A program made the position numbers and the translations under genes. Shown piece by piece: positions 30,368 to 37,739 of a DNA stretch of 64,000 nucleotides. This DNA is from Streptomyces spinoverrucosus (GTDB lineage: Bacteria; Actinomycetota; Actinomycetes; Streptomycetales; Streptomycetaceae), in contig NZ_BJND01000004.1 of assembly GCF_006539505.1 (NCBI RefSeq), forward strand, positions 186,001-250,000. The letters are read 5' to 3'. Position 1 is the first letter of the stretch. The number at the start of each line of letters is the position of its first letter. The notes beneath the pieces are model-generated. The model was not told where the DNA came from, did no database searches, and saw only the letters and a list, made by a program, of their open reading frames with translations.

Positions 30368-31156
30368 ATGACCGACGCCCCGCAGTCCTTCGAGCTCCTG
30401 CCCGGCGCCGACCACTCCCCCGTGATCCTCCATGTGCCGCACTCGGCCCGGGACATACCGGGCGACGTGCGCGCGGACATCGTGCTGGACGACGCGGAGC
30501 TGGAGCGGGAGCTGGACCACATCACCGACGCACACACGGATCGAATCGCCGAGGCGGCGGCCGGGCTGGCCGGTGTCACCCCATGGCGGTTCGTCAACCG
30601 GCTGTCGCGGCTGGTCGTCGACCCGGAGCGGTTCCCGGACGAGCGGGAGGAGATGCTCGCCGTCGGCATGGGGGCGGTGTACACACAGACCACGCACGGT
30701 GACGTCCTGCGACCCGAGGACGTCAATCCAGAGCCGCTGGTCGAGCGGTACTACCGCTCGTACGCGCGGGCGATGACCCAGGCCGTGGCGGACCGGCTGG
30801 CCGCCACGGGACGGGCTGTGATCATCGACGTGCACTCCTATCCCAGCACCCGGCTGCCGTACGAGCTGCACGGCGAGGGGCCCCGGCCGCCGGTTTGCCT
30901 AGGCACGGACTCCTTCCACACGTCACGCGAGCTGCTGGAGGCGGCCAGGGAGGCGTACGGGGAGACGGGGCTGGACAGTCCGTTCAGCGGGGCGTATGTA
31001 CCCCTGGGCTACTACGGCACCGAGCCTCGGGTGTCCGCGCTGATGGTGGAGATCCGCCGGGACACGTACATGACCGAGCCGGGCGGACCGGCCGGACCGG
31101 GACTGTCCCGGCTCGCCGGGGCGCTGGCCCGGCTGGTGGACGACGTCACCGGGTGA
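30368..31156 (+). CDS. N-formylglutamate amidohydrolase-family protein
   Basis: A 262-residue member of the FGase family (PF05013 type), zinc-dependent hydrolases that release formate from N-formyl-glutamate in histidine breakdown. The family opening VILHVPHSARDIP, the acidic HTDRIAE site, RLVVDPERFPDE, the IIDVHSYPS metal/catalytic segment and a late EIRRDTYM motif are present. No other histidine-utilisation (hut) gene is nearby, so another N-acyl amino acid or an aspartoacylase-like substrate is possible. ATG at 30368 follows GGAG by 8 bases. It is followed by the P450 gene 57 bases later and could be co-transcribed with it. Confidence 0.85.
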   Translation: MTDAPQSFELLPGADHSPVILHVPHSARDIPGDVRADIVLDDAELERELDHITDAHTDRIAEAAAGLAGVTPWRFVNRLSRLVVDPERFPDEREEMLAVGMGAVYTQTTHGDVLRPEDVNPEPLVERYYRSYARAMTQAVADRLAATGRAVIIDVHSYPSTRLPYELHGEGPRPPVCLGTDSFHTSRELLEAAREAYGETGLDSPFSGAYVPLGYYGTEPRVSALMVEIRRDTYMTEPGGPAGPGLSRLAGALARLVDDVTG

Positions 31157-31213
31157 CCACCGGATGGGGCACTCCCGCGCGACAGGCCGCCCCGCAGTGG
31201 TGAGGGTGAGGGC

Positions 31214-32437
31214 ATGACCGAGGAGACCACCACGCTGACGGGGCGGGCCCGGCCGCCGGTACGGCAGTGGCCGTCGCTCGACCTGGAGGGCACCCGGTTC
31301 GACCCGGTCCTCGCGGACCTCATGCGCGAGGGCCCCCTGACCCGCGTCCAGTTGCCGTTCGGCGAGGGCTGGGCGTGGCTGGCCACCCGCTACGAGGACG
31401 TGAGGGCGATCACCAACGATCCGCGGTTCAGCCGCGCCGAGGTGACGCGCCGCCAGGTGACCCGGGTGGCCCCGCACTTCAAGCCGCGCCCCGGCTCGCT
31501 CGCCTTCGCCGACCAGCCCGACCACAACCGGCTGCGCAAGGCGGTCGCCGGGGCCTTCACCGTCGGCGCGATGAAGCGGCTGCGGCCACGCGCGCAGGAG
31601 ATGCTCGACGAACTGGTGGACGACGTCGCACGGATCGGGCCGCCGGCCGACCTGATCGAGCGGGTGCTCGAACCGTTCCCGATCGCCGTGGTCAGCGAGG
31701 TCATGGGCGTGCCCGCCGACGAGCGCGAGCAGGTACACGCCTGGACCCGGCAGATCATCTCCACCTCGGGCGGCACCGAGGCCGCCGACCGGGCCAAGCA
31801 GGGGCTGTACGGGTGGATCGCCGAGACGATCCGCGCCCGCGGCATCACCGACGACGAGGACGTGTACTCGCTGCTCGGTGCCGCCGTGGCCCGTGGCGAG
31901 ATCGACGAGCCGGAGGCGATCGGGCTCGCCGGGCCGCTGCAGATCGGCGGCGAGGCCGTCACCCACAACTGCGGTCAGACGCTGTACCTGCTGCTCACCC
32001 GCCCCCAACTGATGCAGCGGATGCGGGACCGCCCCGAGACCCGCGGCCCCCTCCTCGACGAGCTGCTGCGCTGGATCCCGCACCGCAGCTCCGTGGGCCT
32101 GGCCCGGATCGCCCTGGAGGACATCGAGCTGCACGGCATGCTCATCCGGGCGGGCGATCCGGTGTACGTCTCCTACCTGGCCGCCAACCGCGACCCCGAC
32201 GTCTTCCCCGACCCGGACCGCATCGACCCCGACCGCGCCCCCAACCCGCACCTGACCTTCGGTAACGGGCCGCACTACTGCACCGGCGCCGTCCTCGCCC
32301 GGACACAGACCGAACTACTCATCGACACGCTGCTGGAACGACTGCCAGGCCTACGGCTCGCGGTCCCGCCGGAGCAGGTCGCCTGGCGCCGCGAGACCAT
32401 GCTCCGGGGCCCGCTGGACCTGCCCTGCACCTGGTGA
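31214..32437 (+). CDS. Cytochrome P450, CYP158-like
   Basis: A 407-residue soluble P450. The haem-binding loop is FGNGPHYCTGAVLAR with Cys356, the ExxR pair is Glu283-Arg286 (DELLRWIPH), and the I-helix reads IGGEAVTHNCGQ in place of the common AGxxTT. The overall sequence (PPVRQWPSLDL, EGWAWLATRYEDVR, ALEDIELHG, VSYLAANRDP) closely resembles what I remember of CYP158A1/A2, which couple flaviolin units. The usual partner, a type III polyketide synthase (RppA), is absent from this window, so flaviolin would have to come from elsewhere. Ferredoxin and reductase are not encoded nearby either. GAGGGTGAGGGC precedes the ATG. Confidence 0.92.
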   Translation: MTEETTTLTGRARPPVRQWPSLDLEGTRFDPVLADLMREGPLTRVQLPFGEGWAWLATRYEDVRAITNDPRFSRAEVTRRQVTRVAPHFKPRPGSLAFADQPDHNRLRKAVAGAFTVGAMKRLRPRAQEMLDELVDDVARIGPPADLIERVLEPFPIAVVSEVMGVPADEREQVHAWTRQIISTSGGTEAADRAKQGLYGWIAETIRARGITDDEDVYSLLGAAVARGEIDEPEAIGLAGPLQIGGEAVTHNCGQTLYLLLTRPQLMQRMRDRPETRGPLLDELLRWIPHRSSVGLARIALEDIELHGMLIRAGDPVYVSYLAANRDPDVFPDPDRIDPDRAPNPHLTFGNGPHYCTGAVLARTQTELLIDTLLERLPGLRLAVPPEQVAWRRETMLRGPLDLPCTW

Positions 32438-32446
32438 GCGCAGCGG

Positions 32447-32944
32447 TCAGGCCCGCAGCCACTCCGTGACGACCACCTCACCGCCGGTCCGCAGTCGCAG
32501 CGCGAAGGGGCCGGACGGTGCCACGTGACCGGCGAAGCGGCCCATGGCGTCGGCCGTGAGGGTGTCCGGCGCGGCGGGCTGGGGTCCGCCGAGCACCTCG
32601 ATCCGGGCCGGCTGGGGCGGCAGTACCTGCCCCATCAGGCCCTGGGCGGTCACCTCGACGTCGACGGTCAGTTCGCCGCTGCGGAAGGTCAGCATCCGCG
32701 GCGCGTCCGTCACCCCGCGGACGGGGATGGCGTCGACCAGCGAGTCGAAGGTCAGCTCGGCGAGCCGGGCGTCCAGGTCGTGCAGCGCGTAGGCGTCGAC
32801 GGCGATACGGCGCAGCTCGGCCGGCACCGGGTCCAGGACAGCGGCGGCGCCACGGAGTTCCTCCTCCAGCAGGCCGCCGTCGAACTCGTCGTCGTGGTGG
32901 ACGTCTTCGCGGCCGTCGAAGTCGTCCTCGTGTTTGGCGTTCAC
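32447..32944 (-). CDS. Acidic sigma-factor-associated protein, candidate anti-sigma/substrate
   Basis: A 165-residue cytoplasmic protein without membrane segments. A very acidic N-terminus (EDDFDGREDVHHDDEFDGG) leads into a helical part (ELRRIAVDAYALHDLDARLAELTFDSLVD) and a beta-rich C-terminal half (MLTFRSGELTVDVEV, LPPQPARIEVLGG, GRFAGHVAPSGPFALRL, EVVVTEW). Its GTG start overlaps the stop of the ECF sigma gene (GTGA), with GGGGAG upstream, so it is made together with the sigma factor. That coupling and the helical plus Ig-like layout suggest it binds the sigma factor. It could be the regulated substrate of one of the neighbouring proteases. Not recognised as a characterised family. Confidence 0.75.
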   Translation of the reverse strand: MNAKHEDDFDGREDVHHDDEFDGGLLEEELRGAAAVLDPVPAELRRIAVDAYALHDLDARLAELTFDSLVDAIPVRGVTDAPRMLTFRSGELTVDVEVTAQGLMGQVLPPQPARIEVLGGPQPAAPDTLTADAMGRFAGHVAPSGPFALRLRTGGEVVVTEWLRA

Positions 32945-33516
32945 AGTGCTCCCCGTGCGTCGAGTCGGGCCCGCAGGCGACGCAGACAGCGCTGGCGCAG
33001 CGGCCCGATGCTGCCGACGGCGATGCCCAGGGCGGCGGACACCTCCTGGTAGCTGGGCGGCGGCGAGGCCATCAGCACCCGCAGCAACTGCCTGCAGCGC
33101 TCCCCCAGTTCCTCGAACTCCTGCCACAGCCGCCGGATGCGCTCACTCTCTGCGGCCGCCTCCTCCGAGTCGATCACCGACTGCTCAGGCGTACGGTCCT
33201 CGCTGACCCGGTCCAGCAGCTGCGGATCGTCGGTCGGTGTCATCCGGCGGAGACTCTTGAGCACCTTCAGGCTCTCGTGCCGCGCGGTGCTCGCCAGCCA
33301 CGCCCCCGCCTTCTGCGGTTCCCGGATCCGCCCCAGATTCTGGGCGAAGCGGAACCAGACGGTCTGGTAGACCTCGTGCGCGTCGGCGTCGGAGAGCCGG
33401 TGGGCGCGCACCACCGACCACACCAGTGGGCTCAGCCCTTCCACCAGCGCTTTCCAGGCCGCCGCGTCACCGTCGACGGCGGACTGGACGAGCGCGCCGA
33501 CATCTGCACGATCCAC
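32941..33516 (-). CDS. ECF-type RNA polymerase sigma factor
   Basis: A 191-residue sigma-70 family protein with only regions 2 and 4. Region 2: LVWSVVRAHRLSDADAHEVY, then WFRFAQNLGRIREPQKAGAWLASTARHE. Region 4: RQLLRVLMASPPPSYQEV and the helix-turn-helix ALGIAVGSIGPLRQRCLRRL. The start is taken as GTG at 33516, with AAGGGG 7 bases upstream. A second candidate, ATG at 33579, overlaps the subtilase stop (ATGA) and would add 21 residues (MRVLTVPATAYDDVPYTRG). It lies between the subtilase and the acidic accessory gene on the same strand, and faces the TPR-CHAT gene across the subtilase. Confidence 0.9.
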   Translation of the reverse strand: MDRADVGALVQSAVDGDAAAWKALVEGLSPLVWSVVRAHRLSDADAHEVYQTVWFRFAQNLGRIREPQKAGAWLASTARHESLKVLKSLRRMTPTDDPQLLDRVSEDRTPEQSVIDSEEAAAESERIRRLWQEFEELGERCRQLLRVLMASPPPSYQEVSAALGIAVGSIGPLRQRCLRRLRARLDARGAL

Positions 33517-33575
33517 GGCCCCACCCCTTGTGTACGGCACGTCATCGTACGCCGTGGCGGGGACCGTCAGGACCC

Positions 33576-35012
33576 TCATGCCCCAGGCCCGGCGGTGCCG
33601 GCCGGCACCGGTCGCCACGTCTGCGGCCGCAGGGCCGGCACCATGGCGCCGCGCACTTCCGCGAACTCGGGGTTGCCCGCGAGCAGTTGCTGCCGTGCGG
33701 CCCGCGGGTCGGTCTCCTTGTGGGCGACCATGTGGGAGGCGATCATCCCGGCCGCCACGGGGGTGGCGAAGGAGGTGCCGCTCCAGGTGGCGAGACCCTC
33801 GAACATCACCTGGTCCGGCTTGTCCGGGTCGGCCTGGTCGCCGCTGAGCACCCCGGTGTGCCGGGGGGACTGGCAGGTGCAGGCGTAGCTGAAGCCGTAG
33901 CGGCAGTCGTCGTAGGTGGAGTGCTGGTAGACGTACGGGACGGGCTCGATGAAGCCGGTGAGGGCGCTGATGAGGCGCTCGCCGGGGGCGTAGACCTTGA
34001 CCCAGCCGCCGTGGTTGCTGAAGCAGGCGCCGAACTCGCCGTCGCTGCGCAGCGCTCCGACCGACAGCACGGAGCTCGCGTACTCGGGCAGGTCAGCGTA
34101 GGCGGCGGGCCAGAACGGGGTGGCGCTGCCGTTGTTGCCGGCGGCGGCGACCAGCAGGGTGCGCTGGGCGCGCAGTTCGTCCATGAAGGCCTGCACGCCG
34201 AGCAGGCCATCGGTGCGGCCGTTGGAGGTGCCGGCGGAGAGGCTGAGGATGTCGGGCCAGCCGCTCTTGTCGACGGCCTCGAAGAGCTTGTCGCCGAACT
34301 CCGACTCCAGGACGGCGCCCGCGTCGTTCAGCGCGTTGCTGACGGTGAGGTCGGTGTTGGGGGCGACGGCGGCGACCAGTCCGGCGATGAACGTGCCGTG
34401 TCCGACGTACTGCTGGAGGACTCCGTCGTCGTCGCACTCCTTGATCTGGAAGTCGCCCTGGGCGCGGGCCAGCAGCGGGTAGGAGCGGTAGTCCCGCATC
34501 AGACCGGTGTCGATCACCAGCACACCGACGGCGGTGTCCGCGTCGTAGAGGCCCTCGGCGGGCGCAGGGTTGGACTGCTCGGTGGGCTGGGCGGGCACGG
34601 GCTCGTCGCCGGGACAGGCGTTGACCGGGGCGATGTGCACCACGTGGTTGCGGCTGACCAGCCTGCGGCCCGTGCGTCCCTCCGCGGCGCGCAGCGCCCT
34701 CAGCGCGTTCGCGACGGCACGGTCGCCACGGCGGTCCCCTTCGCCGGGGTCGCCGACCTGGATACGGGTGATTCCGGAGCGGTTGGTCTCGGGGCTCGCC
34801 CGGCGCACGTGCTCCCCGACCAGACCGGCGGTCTCGGTGAAGTGGGCCCGCACCGTGTCCTCGACGAGCCGGGCCTCCTCGCCGTCCCGGGCGAGCACGA
34901 CACCCTTCTCGTACATGAACTCGGCGGCGTCGTCCGGCCCCATCGCCAGAGGGACGTCGGGCATCGAGCGCTGTATCTGGTCGAACTGCTCGCGGAATCG
35001 CTGTGGTGCCAT
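33576..35012 (-). CDS. Cytoplasmic S8 subtilisin-like serine protease
   Basis: A 478-residue subtilase with the complete triad: Asp168 (VLVIDTG), His205 (YVGHGTFIAG), Ser414 (WSGTSFATPVAAG), and oxyanion Asn near 293 (AAAGNNGS). There is no signal peptide or membrane helix, unlike typical secreted subtilases, and the first 150 residues form a soluble N-terminal domain (FREQFDQIQRSMPDVP...). A Cys-rich insert (DDCRYGFSYACTC, about 368-380) precedes the Ser block. ATG at 35012 has GGAGG 7 bases upstream. It heads an operon with the sigma factor and acidic protein and is divergent from the TPR-CHAT protease. Intracellular regulated proteolysis is inferred. Confidence 0.9.
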   Translation of the reverse strand: MAPQRFREQFDQIQRSMPDVPLAMGPDDAAEFMYEKGVVLARDGEEARLVEDTVRAHFTETAGLVGEHVRRASPETNRSGITRIQVGDPGEGDRRGDRAVANALRALRAAEGRTGRRLVSRNHVVHIAPVNACPGDEPVPAQPTEQSNPAPAEGLYDADTAVGVLVIDTGLMRDYRSYPLLARAQGDFQIKECDDDGVLQQYVGHGTFIAGLVAAVAPNTDLTVSNALNDAGAVLESEFGDKLFEAVDKSGWPDILSLSAGTSNGRTDGLLGVQAFMDELRAQRTLLVAAAGNNGSATPFWPAAYADLPEYASSVLSVGALRSDGEFGACFSNHGGWVKVYAPGERLISALTGFIEPVPYVYQHSTYDDCRYGFSYACTCQSPRHTGVLSGDQADPDKPDQVMFEGLATWSGTSFATPVAAGMIASHMVAHKETDPRAARQQLLAGNPEFAEVRGAMVPALRPQTWRPVPAGTAGPGA

Positions 35013-35121
35013 GGCGTGTCCTCCCACTGGAGCTTTGGTCGACAACTAGAGCAGCTGGGCCGCTGATTGATACAGAGACAAACCCGTGTGGCATGGTTCC
35101 GGGGCCACTACCATCCGAGGG

Positions 35122-37725
35122 GTGACAGCGGGAAGCGACTCGGTTCTCGAACTGCTGCCGATGGTGTTCGCCGCTCCGAACGACGCGCTGGCAGGGGCTC
35201 GGCGGGTGCTCGACACCGATCCGCCGCCGTTGCACGCCTCCGTCGCCCATCAGGTGATCGGCATCTGGCAGCGGGACTTCGGCGATCTGCGGATCGCCCT
35301 GGACCATCTGCGCCGCGCCCGCGATCTGGCGGCGCGCGCGGAGTCGGCCGAGCGGGAGGCGGACGTCCTCGGCACGCTCGGCGTGGCGCTGGTGCACGCG
35401 GGCCGCACCCGGCAGGGGCTGGCCGCGTTCGAGCGGGGCGTGCTGCGCGGTACGGGGCACACACGAGCGCGGGTGCTGTATCGCCGGGCCTATGTGTGGT
35501 GGGTGCTGGGCCACCACCGGGAGGCGCTGGAGGACGTACGCCGGGCCATTCCCGTGCTGCGGCAGGCGAAGGACGTGATCTGGACGGCCCGGGCGCTGAC
35601 CCTGCGGGCGACGGTGCATCTGGCGCTGGGCTCGGTGGAGCGGGCCGACGCCGACTTCACGGCGGCCGAGCGGCTGTGGGACACCACCGGGCAGGAGCAC
35701 GACAAGGCCGACGCGGTGGAGAGCCGGGGCCTGGCCGCGTTCCGGTCGGGCGACATCCCGGCGGCGCTGCGGCTGCTGGACGAGGCGCAGGAGCGGTACG
35801 CCAAGCTCGGAACGCCCTCCTTCATGCTGAACATCCGGCGCTGCGAGGTGTTGATGGCGGCCGGGCTGGCCCGGGAGGCGCTGGCCGAGGCGGACGCGGC
35901 CATAGGGGTGCTGGACGGTATCGGCGGGCAGTCGACGCGCAAGGCGGAGCTGCTGCTCGTCGCCGCCCGCGCGGCCCGGCTGGCGGGCGATCCGCACACG
36001 GCGATCGCCCGGGCGGCGCTGGCCGTACGGCTGTTCGCCGCGCAGCGGCGCACCTGGTGGGAGACGCACGCCCGGCTGGTGCTGATCGAGGCCCGGGTGG
36101 CCGCCGGGCGCCGTTCGGGCCGGCTGGTCGCGGACGCCGCCGCGGTGGCCGACCGGCTGGCCGCGTTCGGCGCACCGGCCGCGCCGGAGGCGTCCCTGCT
36201 CGCGGGCCGGATCGCGCTGAGCCTGGGCTGGCGCACGGACGCGGAACGGCACCTGGCGGTCGCCGCCCGCAGCAGGCACACGGGACCGCCGCACGCGCGG
36301 ATGACGGGCTGGGCGGCGCAGGCCCTACGCGCGCGTGCCGCCGGTTCGAGTCGCGGGGTGCTGGAGGCGTGCCGGCGCGGACTCGACGTCCTGGACGATC
36401 ACCGGATGACGCTCGGCGCCTCGGAGTTGCGGGCGCGCGCCACCGAGCAGGGTGCGGAGCTCGCGGCGCTGGCGCAGCGGGCCAGCCTCGCCTGCGGGGG
36501 GCCGCGGCGGCTGCTGATGTGGAGCGAGCGGTGGCGGGCCACGGTGCTGTCCGCGCCGCCCACCCGGCCGCCGGCCGATCCGGCGCTGGTGCGTTCCCTG
36601 ACCGCGTTCCGGGAGATCGCCGCCCGCGCGGAGGCCGCCCGTATGGAGGGCCGTCCGGTGCCGGCGCTGGAGCGCGAGCAGCGGCGCCTGGAGCGGGAGG
36701 TCCGTTCGCGGACCCTGCACATGCGGGGCGACTCGCCCGGCGACGGGGACCGGTTCGACGTGGGGCGGCTGCTGGCGCGGCTGGGTGAGACGCGGCTGGT
36801 GGAACTCGCCGTGCTCGACGGGCGCGTGCAGGTGCTGCTGTGCGGTCAGGGGCGGGTACGGCGGTTCGAGGCGGGGCTGCTCACGGAGGCGGAGGCCGAG
36901 GCCGAGCACGTACAGGCCGGGCTACGACGGCTCGCGCATCCCGGTGCGGAGGGGCGGCTGCCGGTGGTGGAGGCGGCGGGGCGGCGGCTGGAGGAGCTGC
37001 TGCTCGGGCCGGCCGCCGCGTATCTCGGGCCCGGGCCGGTCGTGGTGGTGCCGCCGGCCCGGCTGCACCGGGTGCCGTGGGCGCTGCTGCCGTCGCTGCG
37101 GAAGCGGGTGCTCAGCGTGTCGCCGTCGGCGAGCAGCTGGCTGCGGGCGCGGGAGACCGAGCCGCCGCCGGGCGGGCGGCACGTCCTGGTCCGCGGGCCA
37201 GGGCTGGCGACGGGGGGCGCGGAGGTGCCCGAGGTCGCCGACCGGTACGGCAGGCCGACAGTCCTGGAGCACGACGAGGCCCGCGTCCCGCGCGTGCTGG
37301 AGGAACTCGACGGGGCCGCCCTCGCCCATATCGCCGCGCACGGCACGTTCCGTGCGGACAGCCCGCTGTTCTCCGCGCTGCGGATGGCCGACGGGCCGCT
37401 CATCGTGCACGACTTCGAACGCCTGGACCGCAGCCCGTACCGCATCATCCTCTCCAGCTGCGACACCGCCCGTCTCGCCTCGGTCGGCGCCGACGAACTC
37501 CTCGGCCTGGTCACCGCGTTGCTCCCGCTGGGCACGGCGGGCGTCGTCGCGAGCAGCGCGCCCGTCAACGACGCCGCCGTCGTCCCCCTGATGCTCGCCC
37601 TGCACAAGGGCCTCGCCACCGGCCTCTCCCTGGCCGAGGCTCTGCGCGACGCCCGCGCGGCCGTGCCGTGCGACGCGGTCCACCAGGCGACGGGGTGGGC
37701 GTTCACGGCGTTCGGCGCGGCGTGA
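35122..37725 (+). CDS. TPR-CHAT caspase-like cysteine protease
   Basis: An 867-residue cytoplasmic protein. About 450 residues of TPR-like helical repeats (DFGDLRIALDHLRRARDLAA, LVHAGRTRQGLAAFERGVL, HHREALEDVRRAIPVLRQA) precede a C-terminal CHAT domain. The catalytic dyad is intact: His740 in AHIAAHGTFRADSPLFSAL and Cys780 in RIILSSCDTA. The conserved PxxxLHRVPWALLPS strand and GTAGVVASSAPVND are present. CHAT proteins are relatives of caspase and separase, activated by signals bound by their TPR sensor. GTG at 35122 is the preferred start; GAGG is very close to it, and ATG at 35086 is possible. It is divergent from the subtilase-sigma operon with about 110 bases between. Confidence 0.9.
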   Translation: MTAGSDSVLELLPMVFAAPNDALAGARRVLDTDPPPLHASVAHQVIGIWQRDFGDLRIALDHLRRARDLAARAESAEREADVLGTLGVALVHAGRTRQGLAAFERGVLRGTGHTRARVLYRRAYVWWVLGHHREALEDVRRAIPVLRQAKDVIWTARALTLRATVHLALGSVERADADFTAAERLWDTTGQEHDKADAVESRGLAAFRSGDIPAALRLLDEAQERYAKLGTPSFMLNIRRCEVLMAAGLAREALAEADAAIGVLDGIGGQSTRKAELLLVAARAARLAGDPHTAIARAALAVRLFAAQRRTWWETHARLVLIEARVAAGRRSGRLVADAAAVADRLAAFGAPAAPEASLLAGRIALSLGWRTDAERHLAVAARSRHTGPPHARMTGWAAQALRARAAGSSRGVLEACRRGLDVLDDHRMTLGASELRARATEQGAELAALAQRASLACGGPRRLLMWSERWRATVLSAPPTRPPADPALVRSLTAFREIAARAEAARMEGRPVPALEREQRRLEREVRSRTLHMRGDSPGDGDRFDVGRLLARLGETRLVELAVLDGRVQVLLCGQGRVRRFEAGLLTEAEAEAEHVQAGLRRLAHPGAEGRLPVVEAAGRRLEELLLGPAAAYLGPGPVVVVPPARLHRVPWALLPSLRKRVLSVSPSASSWLRARETEPPPGGRHVLVRGPGLATGGAEVPEVADRYGRPTVLEHDEARVPRVLEELDGAALAHIAAHGTFRADSPLFSALRMADGPLIVHDFERLDRSPYRIILSSCDTARLASVGADELLGLVTALLPLGTAGVVASSAPVNDAAVVPLMLALHKGLATGLSLAEALRDARAAVPCDAVHQATGWAFTAFGAA

Positions 37726-37739
37726 GGACGGCCCGGCAT

